A stretch of 6,699 nucleotides of DNA, taken from positions 1 through 6,699 of the forward strand of contig WLDZ01000051.1 of assembly GCA_009704515.1 (NCBI GenBank), written 5' to 3'. The position numbers and the translations under genes are program-made. Below are positions 1-6,699 of the stretch, one piece after another (positions within the stretch are counted from its first letter, which is position 1; the number at the start of each line of letters is the position of its first letter). The DNA comes from Actinomycetota bacterium (GTDB taxonomy: Bacteria > Actinomycetota > Actinomycetes > Nanopelagicales > Nanopelagicaceae). The notes beneath the pieces were generated by a model. It was not told the DNA's origin. It saw only the letters and a list, made by a program, of their open reading frames with translations, and ran no database searches.

Positions 1-296
1 CCTGCTACTGCAGCAACGCCAAAGGATATGAAAGCAGCATTTCTTACCGACCGCGGCGATGCGAGACCGGATGCGGTTATTCGAAGTGGGCCAACTCGCT
101 CGTTATCGGTACCACGAATTCCATCAGAGTAATCATTTGCATAGTTGACTCCAATTTGCAGTGCCAGGCTTACTGTTAGCGCAAGGAGCGCTGGAATAAC
201 CTTTGAATTGCTTCCAGCAAGTGCCGTCGCAACTAAGACAGGAGCAATAGCTGCTGGAAGCGTGCGCGGACGGGCTCCGGCAATCCAAATGTTCAT
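1..296 (-). CDS. menA: 1,4-dihydroxy-2-naphthoate polyprenyltransferase, N-terminal part (cut by the window edge)
   Basis: MenA is an integral membrane prenyltransferase of the UbiA family. It joins a polyprenyl diphosphate chain to 1,4-dihydroxy-2-naphthoate to give demethylmenaquinone. Only the first 98 residues are visible, because the gene runs off the left edge. The translation begins [19 protein letters not shown], the usual MenA opening, followed by a first hydrophobic helix and a second one ending in [12 protein letters not shown]. The first aspartate-rich motif, which binds the Mg-diphosphate of the prenyl donor, is N54-D55-Y-S-D58 with D64 just after it. It is followed by RVGPLR and TASGLA, also typical of the family. 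The ATG at 294-296 overlaps the TGA stop of menE (ATGA), which suggests translational coupling, and no strong Shine-Dalgarno is visible. The second Asp-rich motif and remaining helices would lie outside the window, so intactness cannot be judged. Confidence 0.93.
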   Translation of the reverse strand, partial: MNIWIAGARPRTLPAAIAPVLVATALAGSNSKVIPALLALTVSLALQIGVNYANDYSDGIRGTDNERVGPLRITASGLASPRSVRNAAFISFGVAAVA

Positions 297-1408
297 GAGA
301 TTAATCTACCCATCAAATTCTGTAGCTCAGCGTGATCTACTTTTCCGATTCCTATTTTCGGTAACTCTTCCAGGTAGAGAAAGTGTTTGACCTTGGCTTT
401 CTCTCCAATGGCAAGAGTGAGAGCCTCTTGAATTTCTCTTTCGATAACACCTTGAAGAGATGAGTCAACGTTAACTATAGAACAACAAAGAATCTGCCCC
501 CATTGCACATCAAAGAGAGTAAACGCGGCAAATTCAAGTGATGTGAATCTTGCTGAAATAACTGACTCAACTGTTGCGAGTGAGATGTTTTCGCCACCAG
601 AGACAAACACATCGTCATTTCTTCCGTCGATGACAATCTTTCCGCCATCAAAATGTGCAAGATCTGAAGTTTTATACCACCCGTTTTCATCGACTAGGGG
701 CTCAGAAGTATTGAGATACGAATGAGCTAGTACTGCTCCTTTAATCCGCAACACCTTATCTTCATCAATTTGGATTTCAACACCTTCAATAGGTTGACCG
801 TCGTAGATACATCCGCCGGTGGTCTCGGTTGAACCATAGGTTTCTACAACGTTGATTCCATTATCAATGGCTTGATTGCGCTGCTCGCTTGAGAGCCGTG
901 CACCACCAACTAATACCGCCCGACATCCACGCAAGTGTTCTAGTAGTTCTGCATCTCCGTTGAGCGCTCTAAACAATTGAGTGGGAACAATTGCAGAGAA
1001 ATCGGCACTGGAATATTTAGCCTCTGTGTTACCTGGAAAATTCCTGAAATCCAATGGGATAGTTCCGAGCTCCAGAGAGCGAACAAGTACATTTATTCCA
1101 GCAATGTGATTGAGAGGTAGAAGCAGCGACCACTTGTCACCAATCTTTGCACCAATAAACTTATTTGACGCTTTCGCTGATGCAAGGAGAGATGAAGCAG
1201 TAAGCCCCACCTCTTTAATTTTTCCTGAACTACCGGTCGTGTTAACCACCAGAGAAATTCGCGCAAGTACAGAGTCGCTACTAACCGAAGAAAGTGCAAT
1301 GGCGGGGCCATCAGATGCCAAGGCTTTTGCCAGGCGCGCCATTAAATCGCTTAGCGACCATGCGGGATCAACTAGGCGAACGTCTCTTTGATGTGAACTT
1401 TGCTCCAT
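293..1408 (-). CDS. menE: o-succinylbenzoate--CoA ligase
   Basis: MenE is a cytoplasmic acyl-CoA synthetase of the ANL adenylate-forming family. It activates o-succinylbenzoate with ATP and then transfers it to CoA. The protein has 371 residues, shorter than the E. coli enzyme (about 450) but like compact actinobacterial MenE. Visible motifs are the nucleotide loop [10 protein letters not shown] at 57-66, the adenine-binding YGSTET at 191-196, TSD at 247-249, the hinge-region GRNDD at 262-266, GGEN at 271-274, and the C-terminal GIGKVD with the expected catalytic lysine K356. The loop is odd in having Ile64 where most ANL enzymes have proline (GxPK); K65 is kept. The ATG at 1406-1408 is the only plausible start near the N-terminus, with no Shine-Dalgarno ahead of it, so the message may be leaderless or nearly so. 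The stop overlaps menA by 4 nt, and menB diverges upstream. The motif set and neighbours make the substrate assignment firm. Confidence 0.94.
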   Translation of the reverse strand: MEQSSHQRDVRLVDPAWSLSDLMARLAKALASDGPAIALSSVSSDSVLARISLVVNTTGSSGKIKEVGLTASSLLASAKASNKFIGAKIGDKWSLLLPLNHIAGINVLVRSLELGTIPLDFRNFPGNTEAKYSSADFSAIVPTQLFRALNGDAELLEHLRGCRAVLVGGARLSSEQRNQAIDNGINVVETYGSTETTGGCIYDGQPIEGVEIQIDEDKVLRIKGAVLAHSYLNTSEPLVDENGWYKTSDLAHFDGGKIVIDGRNDDVFVSGGENISLATVESVISARFTSLEFAAFTLFDVQWGQILCCSIVNVDSSLQGVIEREIQEALTLAIGEKAKVKHFLYLEELPKIGIGKVDHAELQNLMGRLIS

Positions 1409-1450
1409 TGCCCGCGTAGGCTATCGCCCGTAGTCGAAATTGGAGGAATC
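1409..1450. promoter_or_regulatory. Divergent menE / menB start region with a candidate two-way -10 element
   Basis: This 42-bp gap must hold much of the initiation signal for both transcripts. At 1417-1423 lies TAGGCTA. It reads as TAGGCT on the plus strand (1417-1422) and TAGCCT on the minus strand (1418-1423), and both fit the actinobacterial TANNNT -10 pattern. For menB this would place the transcript start near 1429, leaving a short leader with a Shine-Dalgarno. For menE the start would fall about 2-3 nt before or at the ATG. No good -35 is seen: TGAACT at 1394-1399 is the best plus-strand match at 17-bp spacing, and it lies inside menE. The -10 assignment is inference from pattern alone. 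Confidence 0.35.
1442..1447 (+). promoter_or_regulatory. Shine-Dalgarno site of menB
   Basis: GGAGGA lies just ahead of the GTG at 1451-1453, with 3-4 nt between them. It is one of the clearest Shine-Dalgarno sites in the window. It decides the menB start in favour of this GTG rather than the in-frame codon at 1400, which would put the start inside the menE coding sequence. The spacing is a little shorter than usual. Confidence 0.7.
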
Positions 1451-2323
1451 GTGAGCAAGCCTATTAAGCGTGATTTTGGTGACCGAAGCATCCCTGCTTG
1501 GGTTTCGAAGGGAGCTGCCTTTACCGATATCAAATATGAGGTAGCCGATGGAATGGCGAAGATAACAATTAATCGCCCAGAGGTGCGCAACGCTTTTCGA
1601 CCACAGACAATTATTGAACTTAAAGATGCTTTTGATTTAGCGCGTGATGATTCAGAGGTTGGCGTAATCATCTTTACCGGTGAAGGCGATGAGGCTTTCT
1701 GTTCTGGTGGAGATATCAGCGTGCGCGGAGATGATGGATATCTCGGCGATGATTCACTAGCCAAAAAGGGATTAGGCCGACTCAATGTATTGGATCTTCA
1801 AGTACAGATTCGACGCACACCAAAACCTGTCGTTGCAATGATTGCAGGATGGGCAATCGGCGGGGGACATGTATTGCATGTTGTATGCGATCTATCTATC
1901 GCTGCAGATAATGCCAAGTTTGGCCAGACTGGACCGATGGTTGGATCTTTTGATGGTGGATATGGTTCTGGATTGTTAGCCCGTAACGTTGGTCAAAAGA
2001 AGGCCCGTGAAATCTGGTTTATGACGCGTCAATACGATGCACAAGAAGCACTTGATATGGGATTGGTAAACACCGTTGTTCCATTAGCAGAACTCGAAGC
2101 CGAAACTGTTTCTTGGTGTCGCGAGATGTTGCAAAACTCACCAATGGCGCTGCGCCTTCTAAAAGCTAGCATGAATGCAGCTGATGATGGATTAGCTGGA
2201 ATCCAGCAGCTTGCAGGAGATGCAACTCTGCTCTTTTATTTAAGCGAAGAAGGTCAAGAAGGCCGCGATGCTTATAAAGAGAAGCGCAAGCCAGATTTTG
2301 GAAAATTCCCAAAGCGCCCATAA
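1451..2323 (+). CDS. menB: 1,4-dihydroxy-2-naphthoyl-CoA synthase (type I)
   Basis: MenB is a crotonase-fold enzyme that closes the second naphthalene ring by an intramolecular Claisen condensation of o-succinylbenzoyl-CoA. From the GTG at 1451 the protein has 290 residues, against 285 in E. coli, and from mid-protein to the C-terminus it tracks the E. coli enzyme with a constant offset of five. Visible features are NRPEVRNAF (41-49), the oxyanion-hole segments FCSGGD (83-88) and GWAIGGGH (133-140), and [14 protein letters not shown] (159-172) with S166 and D168 matching E. coli S161 and D163. Y263 matches Y258, and the tail is [17 protein letters not shown]161 sits where E. coli has G156, the bicarbonate-binding type I form; type II enzymes such as that of M. 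tuberculosis carry an aspartate there. menC starts 2 nt after the stop. The longer reading from 1400 adds 17 residues without family support. Confidence in function is very high; the start is likely. Confidence 0.96.
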   Translation: MSKPIKRDFGDRSIPAWVSKGAAFTDIKYEVADGMAKITINRPEVRNAFRPQTIIELKDAFDLARDDSEVGVIIFTGEGDEAFCSGGDISVRGDDGYLGDDSLAKKGLGRLNVLDLQVQIRRTPKPVVAMIAGWAIGGGHVLHVVCDLSIAADNAKFGQTGPMVGSFDGGYGSGLLARNVGQKKAREIWFMTRQYDAQEALDMGLVNTVVPLAELEAETVSWCREMLQNSPMALRLLKASMNAADDGLAGIQQLAGDATLLFYLSEEGQEGRDAYKEKRKPDFGKFPKRP

Positions 2324-2325
2324 TT

Positions 2326-3297
2326 GTGTCTAATCAACTATTGATTAAAGAGTTGCTCTCTTCAATGCGCGTTCTTGCGCTGCCCATGAAGACTGAATTT
2401 CGCGGAATCAAAGTGCGAGAAGTTGCTCTCTTTAAAGGTAATCAAGGTTGGGCTGAGTTCTCACCATTTCTTGAGTATGACGATAACGAATCTGCGCGCT
2501 GGCTTGCCGCGGCTATAGAGGCTGCAACAACTCCACGCCCAAAAGCGCTTCATAGCAGCATTCCAGTTAATGGCACGATTCCAGCCACTAGCGATAAAAG
2601 CACTATCGATGAACTTGTTTCAACTTATGCGGGAGTTAAAACCTTCAAAGTAAAAGTTGGTGAAAACCTTAGTGAGGATATTGCGCGCCTAGCAAGAATT
2701 CGTTCGCTCGGACGCAAAGTGAATATTCGAATTGATGTTAATGGATTATGGAGCGTAGACCAGGCGCTAACTAACCTCTATGCGTTCTACGAAGAAGTTG
2801 GTCCATTTGAATACGTTGAACAACCTTGTGCAACACTTGAAGAGCTACGCGAGCTCAAAGGAAAAATTCGAATCCCACTAAAGGTTGCAGCAGATGAAAT
2901 CATTCGTAAAGCCGAAGATCCTTTCTCAATTCACCTCGAAGGTGCTGCAGATATTCTGATGCTCAAAGTTCAACCACTCGGCGGAATCACTCGGTCGCTA
3001 GAAATCGCAAACCATCACCAGTTGCCTGTAGTTGTTTCTAGCGCACTAGAGAGCGCTGTCGGCATTAGATATGGTCTAGAACTTGCTGCCTCTATTGAGA
3101 CCCTTTCTTATGATTGTGGACTTGCTACAGGTGTGCTCTTTACTCGTGATGTAGCCCGAAACTCGATCGAAAATGGGGCCATAGCCTTATCCGCCGCCAA
3201 CGATTCTGATTACAATTTTGATGGTTTTGATGTGGCAGCAGATCGCTATGAATGGTGGCAGAATCGCGTCATGCGATGTGCGGAAGTATTGAATTGA
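2326..3297 (+). CDS. menC: o-succinylbenzoate synthase
   Basis: MenC is an enolase-superfamily enzyme that dehydrates SHCHC to the aromatic o-succinylbenzoate. The 323-residue protein has an N-terminal capping domain containing ALPMKTEFRGIKVRE and GWAEFSPFLEYDD, which resemble mycobacterial MenC. A barrel follows with the full catalytic set: KVKV with K108 and K110, metal ligands D137 (RIDVNG), E165 (VEQP) and D190 (AADE), and the second catalytic lysine K214 (MLKVQPLGG). The GTG at 2326 is preferred because the residues before ALPM also resemble mycobacterial MenC. No Shine-Dalgarno is seen ahead of it, so reinitiation after the menB stop 2 nt upstream is likely. An ATG at 2365 would remove 13 residues and remains possible. 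The stop overlaps the proposed menD start. Some relatives also have N-acylamino acid racemase activity, but the location among men genes settles the role. Confidence 0.95.
   Translation: MSNQLLIKELLSSMRVLALPMKTEFRGIKVREVALFKGNQGWAEFSPFLEYDDNESARWLAAAIEAATTPRPKALHSSIPVNGTIPATSDKSTIDELVSTYAGVKTFKVKVGENLSEDIARLARIRSLGRKVNIRIDVNGLWSVDQALTNLYAFYEEVGPFEYVEQPCATLEELRELKGKIRIPLKVAADEIIRKAEDPFSIHLEGAADILMLKVQPLGGITRSLEIANHHQLPVVVSSALESAVGIRYGLELAASIETLSYDCGLATGVLFTRDVARNSIENGAIALSAANDSDYNFDGFDVAADRYEWWQNRVMRCAEVLN
3282..3286 (+). promoter_or_regulatory. Shine-Dalgarno site of menD
   Basis: GGAAG, inside the last codons of menC, is followed 7 nt later by TTG at 3294-3296. The spacing is ideal and supports TTG as the menD start rather than the upstream in-frame ATG codons at 3252 or 3276. 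Confidence 0.6.
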
Positions 3298-4868
3298 ATA
3301 CATCTACCACTCTCGCCCGAACTATTGTTCGACAGATTCTTGAAGCGGGAATCACCGATGTTGTGATCTCTCCTGGTTCGCGCAACGCACCGCTATCCCT
3401 TGCATTTTTTCAAGCAGCAGAGCGCAATCTGATTAACCTGCATACACGTATTGATGAACGAACTGCAGCATTCTTTGCTTTAGGAATTGCCAAGGCAAGT
3501 AAAAGACCTGTACCCATTATCTGCACAAGTGGAACCGCAGTAGCTAACTACCATCCTGCAATTCTTGAGGCCTCACATTCAAATCAGCCATTGTTAGTGA
3601 TAACTGCAGATCGCCCAGCAAATTTGCGACGCACTGGCTCAAATCAGACTACCGAGCAGGCTCGAATCTTTGGCAAAGCAGTTCGCTATTTTGCGGATAT
3701 TTCTGGAGCTGCCTATCCGATGGAGCTTCCATTTAACTCGCTACGAACTGGGCCAGTCCATCTAAATATCCAATTTGCAGAACCTTTATCCCCTGATGAC
3801 GATAGTGATTGGTTGTCGGCAGTAAAGAAGCGAGAGCCACCTCTATTGAGCGAGAAAGGTGCTGGAACCTTTTACACCAAATCGACAAGAGGAATTCTCG
3901 TAATCGGCCATGATCGCGCAGGATTATCAGTCGCAGATGTCAATGAGTTTGCTGCAAAATTAGGGTGGCCTGTTGTCGCCGAAGATCCGCTTTCTTTCCC
4001 TGAGGCGATTCCTCACGCGAGCATCTTCCTCACTTCACAATCAATCACTGATGAATTAGCTCCAGACACTGTGGTGGTTATTGGTAGAACAACTCTTTCG
4101 CGCCCCATCAATCGGATTATTTCAATGGCACGCAAATCAATTGTTATTGATCCACGTATTCTCACCGTTGACTCAGATAGAAACGCCAATCAAAAATTTA
4201 CAAGTATGCCTATATGTGAATCTCCATCTGCAGATACTGAATATCTTGCGCGATGGGAAAAATATGGCGAGCGAGCCGCCAACATGGTTGCAGAGCTAAA
4301 AATTTGGTCAGAGCAATTAATCGCCAGAGAATTTGCCAAGAATCTACCAACTGGGGCAACTCTCTTTATATCTTCTTCCAGACCGATTCGAGATATCGAA
4401 GGTTTTTCAACTCCACGAACTGGAGTTGAAACTTTTGCTAATCGTGGACTGGCAGGAATCGACGGAAACATCTCGACAGCACTTGGTATTGCCTCACAAC
4501 GTTCCAATACCTACGCGGTACTGGGTGACCTTTCGTTCTTGCACGATCTCACTGGATTGATTCATAGCGAGAAAATAAACTTAAAGATTTTTGTAGTAGA
4601 TAACAATGGTGGGGGCATTTTCTCAACGCTTAGCCACCGGGGTGCAGCTGGCTTTGAAGATGTTTTTGGAACCCCACATAACCTTGATTTAGCCAAGATC
4701 GGGGCGGCTTTTGGTTTAGAAGTGAGCCGCATAACTAATCAGAGCGAACTTCAGGCCGAGCTGGCAAAGCCTGTAAATGGAATCTCATTGGCAGTAATTG
4801 AAGTTCCCACTCGAGAAGCCAATGCAGAGAATCTAGCGGCAATCTTCAAATCAGTAGATTCAATTTAA
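3294..4868 (+). CDS. menD: SEPHCHC synthase (2-succinyl-5-enolpyruvyl-6-hydroxy-3-cyclohexene-1-carboxylate synthase)
   Basis: MenD is a thiamine-diphosphate enzyme that decarboxylates 2-oxoglutarate and adds the resulting unit to isochorismate, the committed step towards menaquinone. From the TTG at 3294 it has 524 residues, somewhat shorter than the E. coli and M. tuberculosis enzymes (about 555). Domain order is the pyrimidine-binding domain with SPGSRNAPL (26-34) and TRIDERTAAFFALG, where E55 is the ThDP-activating glutamate at the same number as in E. coli. Next come CTSGTAVANYHP and TGSNQTTEQ, then a central domain, then the diphosphate-binding domain with NRGLAGIDG (383-391), GDLSFLHD (411-418) and DNNGGGIF (436-443). 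The TTG start forms a 4-nt TTGA overlap with the menC stop and has a Shine-Dalgarno 7 nt upstream. The longer reading from 3252 would add 14 residues inside menC without family support. The 3' end overlaps the 3' end of menF. Confidence 0.95.
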   Translation: MNTSTTLARTIVRQILEAGITDVVISPGSRNAPLSLAFFQAAERNLINLHTRIDERTAAFFALGIAKASKRPVPIICTSGTAVANYHPAILEASHSNQPLLVITADRPANLRRTGSNQTTEQARIFGKAVRYFADISGAAYPMELPFNSLRTGPVHLNIQFAEPLSPDDDSDWLSAVKKREPPLLSEKGAGTFYTKSTRGILVIGHDRAGLSVADVNEFAAKLGWPVVAEDPLSFPEAIPHASIFLTSQSITDELAPDTVVVIGRTTLSRPINRIISMARKSIVIDPRILTVDSDRNANQKFTSMPICESPSADTEYLARWEKYGERAANMVAELKIWSEQLIAREFAKNLPTGATLFISSSRPIRDIEGFSTPRTGVETFANRGLAGIDGNISTALGIASQRSNTYAVLGDLSFLHDLTGLIHSEKINLKIFVVDNNGGGIFSTLSHRGAAGFEDVFGTPHNLDLAKIGAAFGLEVSRITNQSELQAELAKPVNGISLAVIEVPTREANAENLAAIFKSVDSI

Positions 4869-6077
4869 GGCTGATTGCATCGCTGCAAATTTTGCAAGGC
4901 TTTCAGCGACTTCAACATCTGGATTAGAACCAGAAACAATCCCGCATCCAGCAAAAATACGGATCTGGTTTTTATCAATCTGACCGGATCGTAAAGCGAT
5001 TCCTAATTCTCCGTCGCCACGTGCATCAACCCAACCAACTGGTCCGGCATAACGACCACGGTTCATTCCCTCAATTTCTTCGATGACATCAAAAGCTTTA
5101 TTGCGCGGCGTACCGCAGACAGCGGCCGACGGATGAAGGCTCTTAAGTAATGAGAACACATCAATATCTTTCTTACTCTCAATGAGAGCACCAGTTACAT
5201 CGGTTGCTAAGTGCATAACATTGGCTAAGTGCAAAACAAAAGGGGCATCCGGAACGTTTGTCGAAGAACAGAATGGTTCGAGTGCATCTGCCACTGAGCG
5301 CACTGCAAACTCATGCTCCTCTAAATCTTTTGAAGAGCGAGCAAGAGATCCGGCAAGAGCTAAATCTTTTGAATCATCACCAGTCTTTGGAATCGTGCCG
5401 GCTAGAACGCGCGATGTCACCATTCCTCGAGAAAGTCGTAAGAGCAATTCAGGAGTAGCGCCAATCAAACCAGCAACCGAGAAGACCCATGTCGCGGGAT
5501 AATTCTTTGCCAATGAGTCAAGAATTGGGCGAGCATCGATATGAGCCGCTGTGGTTGCAATCAAATCACGCGCAAGTACTACTTTTTCAACTGAACCGCT
5601 CTCAATTTTTTCTATCGCTTGGCCAACCCGCTTCTTCCAATCTGCCTCAGATAGCGTCCCTGCACTCCAAGAAAACTCTTGTGCTGTGTGGGTGATTGGC
5701 GATTCAGCGAGTGATGGTTGAGATCCCGCACCTATCCATGTAATCCACGATTTATCACCTTTTTTACCCACAATAACCCTAGGAATAAATGCATATGACT
5801 CTTCATTGCGGTCAAAGCTAAATGAGGTAAAGAGAACTGGTCCTGTTCCGCTGCCGTGTACTGAGTCCGCGATTGAAAAAGTCTCTAGGTGTTTATGCCA
5901 CCAGGTGCGAACTTCCTCAAAACGATTTTTTCCAGAGACCCGAATCGATGCGTATTCGCCCCATCCAACAAGTCCTTCACTACCGCGCACCCATGAAAAC
6001 TGTTCTTCATCGGGCAGTAGATCGAGTAATGGCAGGTGGGAGCCAATCCGATTGGTTGTAACAGGAATTAAAGCCAT
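4860..6077 (-). CDS. menF: Isochorismate synthase
   Basis: This chorismate-binding enzyme converts chorismate to isochorismate, the entry step of the pathway, in the cytoplasm with Mg. The 405-residue protein has a variable N-terminal part (RGSEGLVGWGEYASI at 31-45) and a C-terminal chorismate-binding domain. Motifs are VEKVVLAR (163-170), with K165 at the general-base position of MenF/EntC enzymes, GATPELLL (206-213), AGTIP (226-230), SSKDLEEHEFAV (248-259), LHPSAAVCGTPR (314-325), EGMNRGRYAGPVGW (336-349) and FAGCGIVSGSNPDVEVAE (375-392). Sequence alone separates it poorly from siderophore (EntC/DhbC) or salicylate-type isochorismate synthases, but the adjacent men genes favour menaquinone. 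The ATG at 6075-6077 lies 2 nt after the bioY stop with no Shine-Dalgarno, suggesting coupled translation. Its end overlaps menD by 9 nt tail to tail. Confidence 0.92.
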   Translation of the reverse strand: MALIPVTTNRIGSHLPLLDLLPDEEQFSWVRGSEGLVGWGEYASIRVSGKNRFEEVRTWWHKHLETFSIADSVHGSGTGPVLFTSFSFDRNEESYAFIPRVIVGKKGDKSWITWIGAGSQPSLAESPITHTAQEFSWSAGTLSEADWKKRVGQAIEKIESGSVEKVVLARDLIATTAAHIDARPILDSLAKNYPATWVFSVAGLIGATPELLLRLSRGMVTSRVLAGTIPKTGDDSKDLALAGSLARSSKDLEEHEFAVRSVADALEPFCSSTNVPDAPFVLHLANVMHLATDVTGALIESKKDIDVFSLLKSLHPSAAVCGTPRNKAFDVIEEIEGMNRGRYAGPVGWVDARGDGELGIALRSGQIDKNQIRIFAGCGIVSGSNPDVEVAESLAKFAAMQSALN

Positions 6078-6079
6078 AA

Positions 6080-6685
6080 TTATTTATTAATCGTGTGAGC
6101 GATCTTTCGCCATATCAGTGGGAGAGAAGTAGCAACAATTGCAATCTTTAATACTTCACCAAAAATAAATGGTGTTAATCCGGCAGAGATTGTTGCTGAC
6201 CATGAAAGATCGAGTGAATAGTTCAACCAGAGCAGTCCGAAGGTGAAGATAACTGCGTCTCCTAAAATAAGTGCAGGAAATGATGTCTTAAACTTCTGGT
6301 CGGCGCGACGGTCGGCCAAAACTCCTAAGAGAAAAGCTGCAACTAACATTCCAACAAGATATCCGCCGGTTGCACTTAACAAACGTTCGATGCCGTGGTT
6401 TGGAGTTGTCGCAGAGGGAGCAAAGAGTGGCGCGCCCGCAATTGCGGCAAGAAGGTAAGTCGCAAATGTTGCTAGCGCTAATCGCGCTCCATAAGTTGTT
6501 CCGACAAGCAAGACTGCAAGCGTTTGCCCTGTCACAGGAACTGGTGAACCAGGAACAGGGATGGCAATCTGCGCCATCGCGCCAATAAATGCGGTGCCAC
6601 CAAGAATGAATAGGGCATGAGTAATTGCTGTGCTCTTTGGGACAAAGGCTGCTCTCAAGGTTGCAGTTGAAATAGAGGTAGACAT
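6080..6685 (-). CDS. bioY: Biotin ECF transporter substrate-binding subunit
   Basis: BioY is the membrane S-component that binds biotin, working alone or with the EcfA/EcfT (BioM/BioN) energy-coupling module. The 201-residue protein is strongly hydrophobic with about six membrane segments, roughly at 22-42, 52-62, 66-86, 103-124, 136-157 and 166-191. Family motifs are IPVPGSPVPVTGQTLAVLLVG (42-62), ATGGYLVG (105-112) and GLTPFIFGEVLK (169-180), the last with the conserved lysine K180. The ATG at 6683-6685 is chosen because a strong Shine-Dalgarno precedes it; an in-frame GTG at 6692-6694 lies within that site and is unlikely. The gene is first of a tight pair with menF. Its promoter lies beyond the right window edge, so biotin-responsive control (BirA or BioQ type) cannot be assessed. 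No bioM or bioN gene is visible. Confidence 0.93.
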   Translation of the reverse strand: MSTSISTATLRAAFVPKSTAITHALFILGGTAFIGAMAQIAIPVPGSPVPVTGQTLAVLLVGTTYGARLALATFATYLLAAIAGAPLFAPSATTPNHGIERLLSATGGYLVGMLVAAFLLGVLADRRADQKFKTSFPALILGDAVIFTFGLLWLNYSLDLSWSATISAGLTPFIFGEVLKIAIVATSLPLIWRKIAHTINK

Positions 6686-6691
6686 AGGCAG

Positions 6692-6697
6692 CACCTC
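6692..6697 (-). promoter_or_regulatory. Shine-Dalgarno site of bioY
   Basis: On the minus strand GAGGTG lies 6 nt ahead of the ATG at 6683-6685, a near-ideal ribosome binding site. It is the main evidence for the bioY start. Confidence 0.75.
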
Positions 6698-6699
6698 AC

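Noticed and set aside
145..390. Plus-strand open frame of 81 codons opposite menA and menE.
   Set aside because: It lies antisense to strongly conserved MenA and MenE coding sequence, has no Shine-Dalgarno and resembles no known protein. Other open frames opposite or inside the men genes were set aside for the same reason.
1400..1450. Longer menB reading from an in-frame start at 1400.
   Set aside because: It would begin inside menE, adds 17 residues unlike MenB, and ignores the good Shine-Dalgarno before the GTG at 1451.
5204..5240. Near-repeat of GGCTAAGTGCA-type sequence at about 5205-5240 in menF.
   Set aside because: It encodes HLANVMHLA, a normal conserved part of chorismate-binding enzymes, with no length change.
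5321..5373. A 14-nt exact direct repeat, CTAAATCTTTTGAA, at 5321-5334 and 5360-5373 within menF.
   Set aside because: Both copies encode SKDL in the same frame, 13 residues apart. The second belongs to the conserved family segment before EEHEFAV, and the region has the usual family length, so this is likely chance codon reuse rather than a duplication.
1..6699. Possibility of a novel defence, mobile or RNA-based system in the window.
   Set aside because: Every stretch is accounted for by six men genes and bioY. I saw no inverted-repeat ends, spacer arrays, tRNA-like folds, integrase or toxin genes, and no gap above about 45 bp.

Overview
This window is a compact menaquinone (vitamin K2) biosynthesis locus from what looks like a streamlined, moderate-GC actinobacterium. 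The MenC, MenE, MenA and MenF proteins resemble actinobacterial forms: MenC has an N-terminus of the mycobacterial kind, and MenE is a short protein of about 370 residues with a TTGSSG-type nucleotide loop. Base composition looks mid-40s percent GC by eye (not computed), and genes abut or overlap almost everywhere. This fits freshwater planktonic Actinobacteria such as the acI / Nanopelagicales group, but that placement is inference.

Layout, left to right: (1) Minus strand: the 5' part of menA, cut by the left window edge, preceded by menE with a 4-nt ATGA overlap, so the transcript reads menE-menA. (2) A 42-bp divergent gap holding the start signals of menE and menB. (3) Plus strand: menB-menC-menD, packed with a 2-nt gap and then a 4-nt overlap, and using the non-ATG starts GTG, GTG and TTG. 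(4) Minus strand again: bioY then menF, 2 nt apart; the 3' end of menF overlaps the 3' end of menD by 9 nt. No gap exceeds about 45 bp, so no stretch is left unexplained, and I see no RNA genes, mobile elements, CRISPR arrays or clear terminators.

Pathway: MenF converts chorismate to isochorismate. MenD adds a succinyl semialdehyde unit from 2-oxoglutarate to give SEPHCHC. A MenH step (pyruvate elimination, giving SHCHC) has no gene here. MenC dehydrates SHCHC to o-succinylbenzoate, MenE makes the CoA thioester, and MenB cyclises it to DHNA-CoA. A thioesterase step also has no gene here. MenA then prenylates DHNA, and the final methylase is not in the window. BioY is the substrate-binding membrane subunit of an ECF-type biotin transporter and has no step in this pathway.

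I found no undescribed system. The points most worth checking are a type I (E. coli-like, bicarbonate-type) MenB active site in an actinobacterium, the bioY-menF pairing, the absence of menH from the menC-menD junction, and the extreme compaction.
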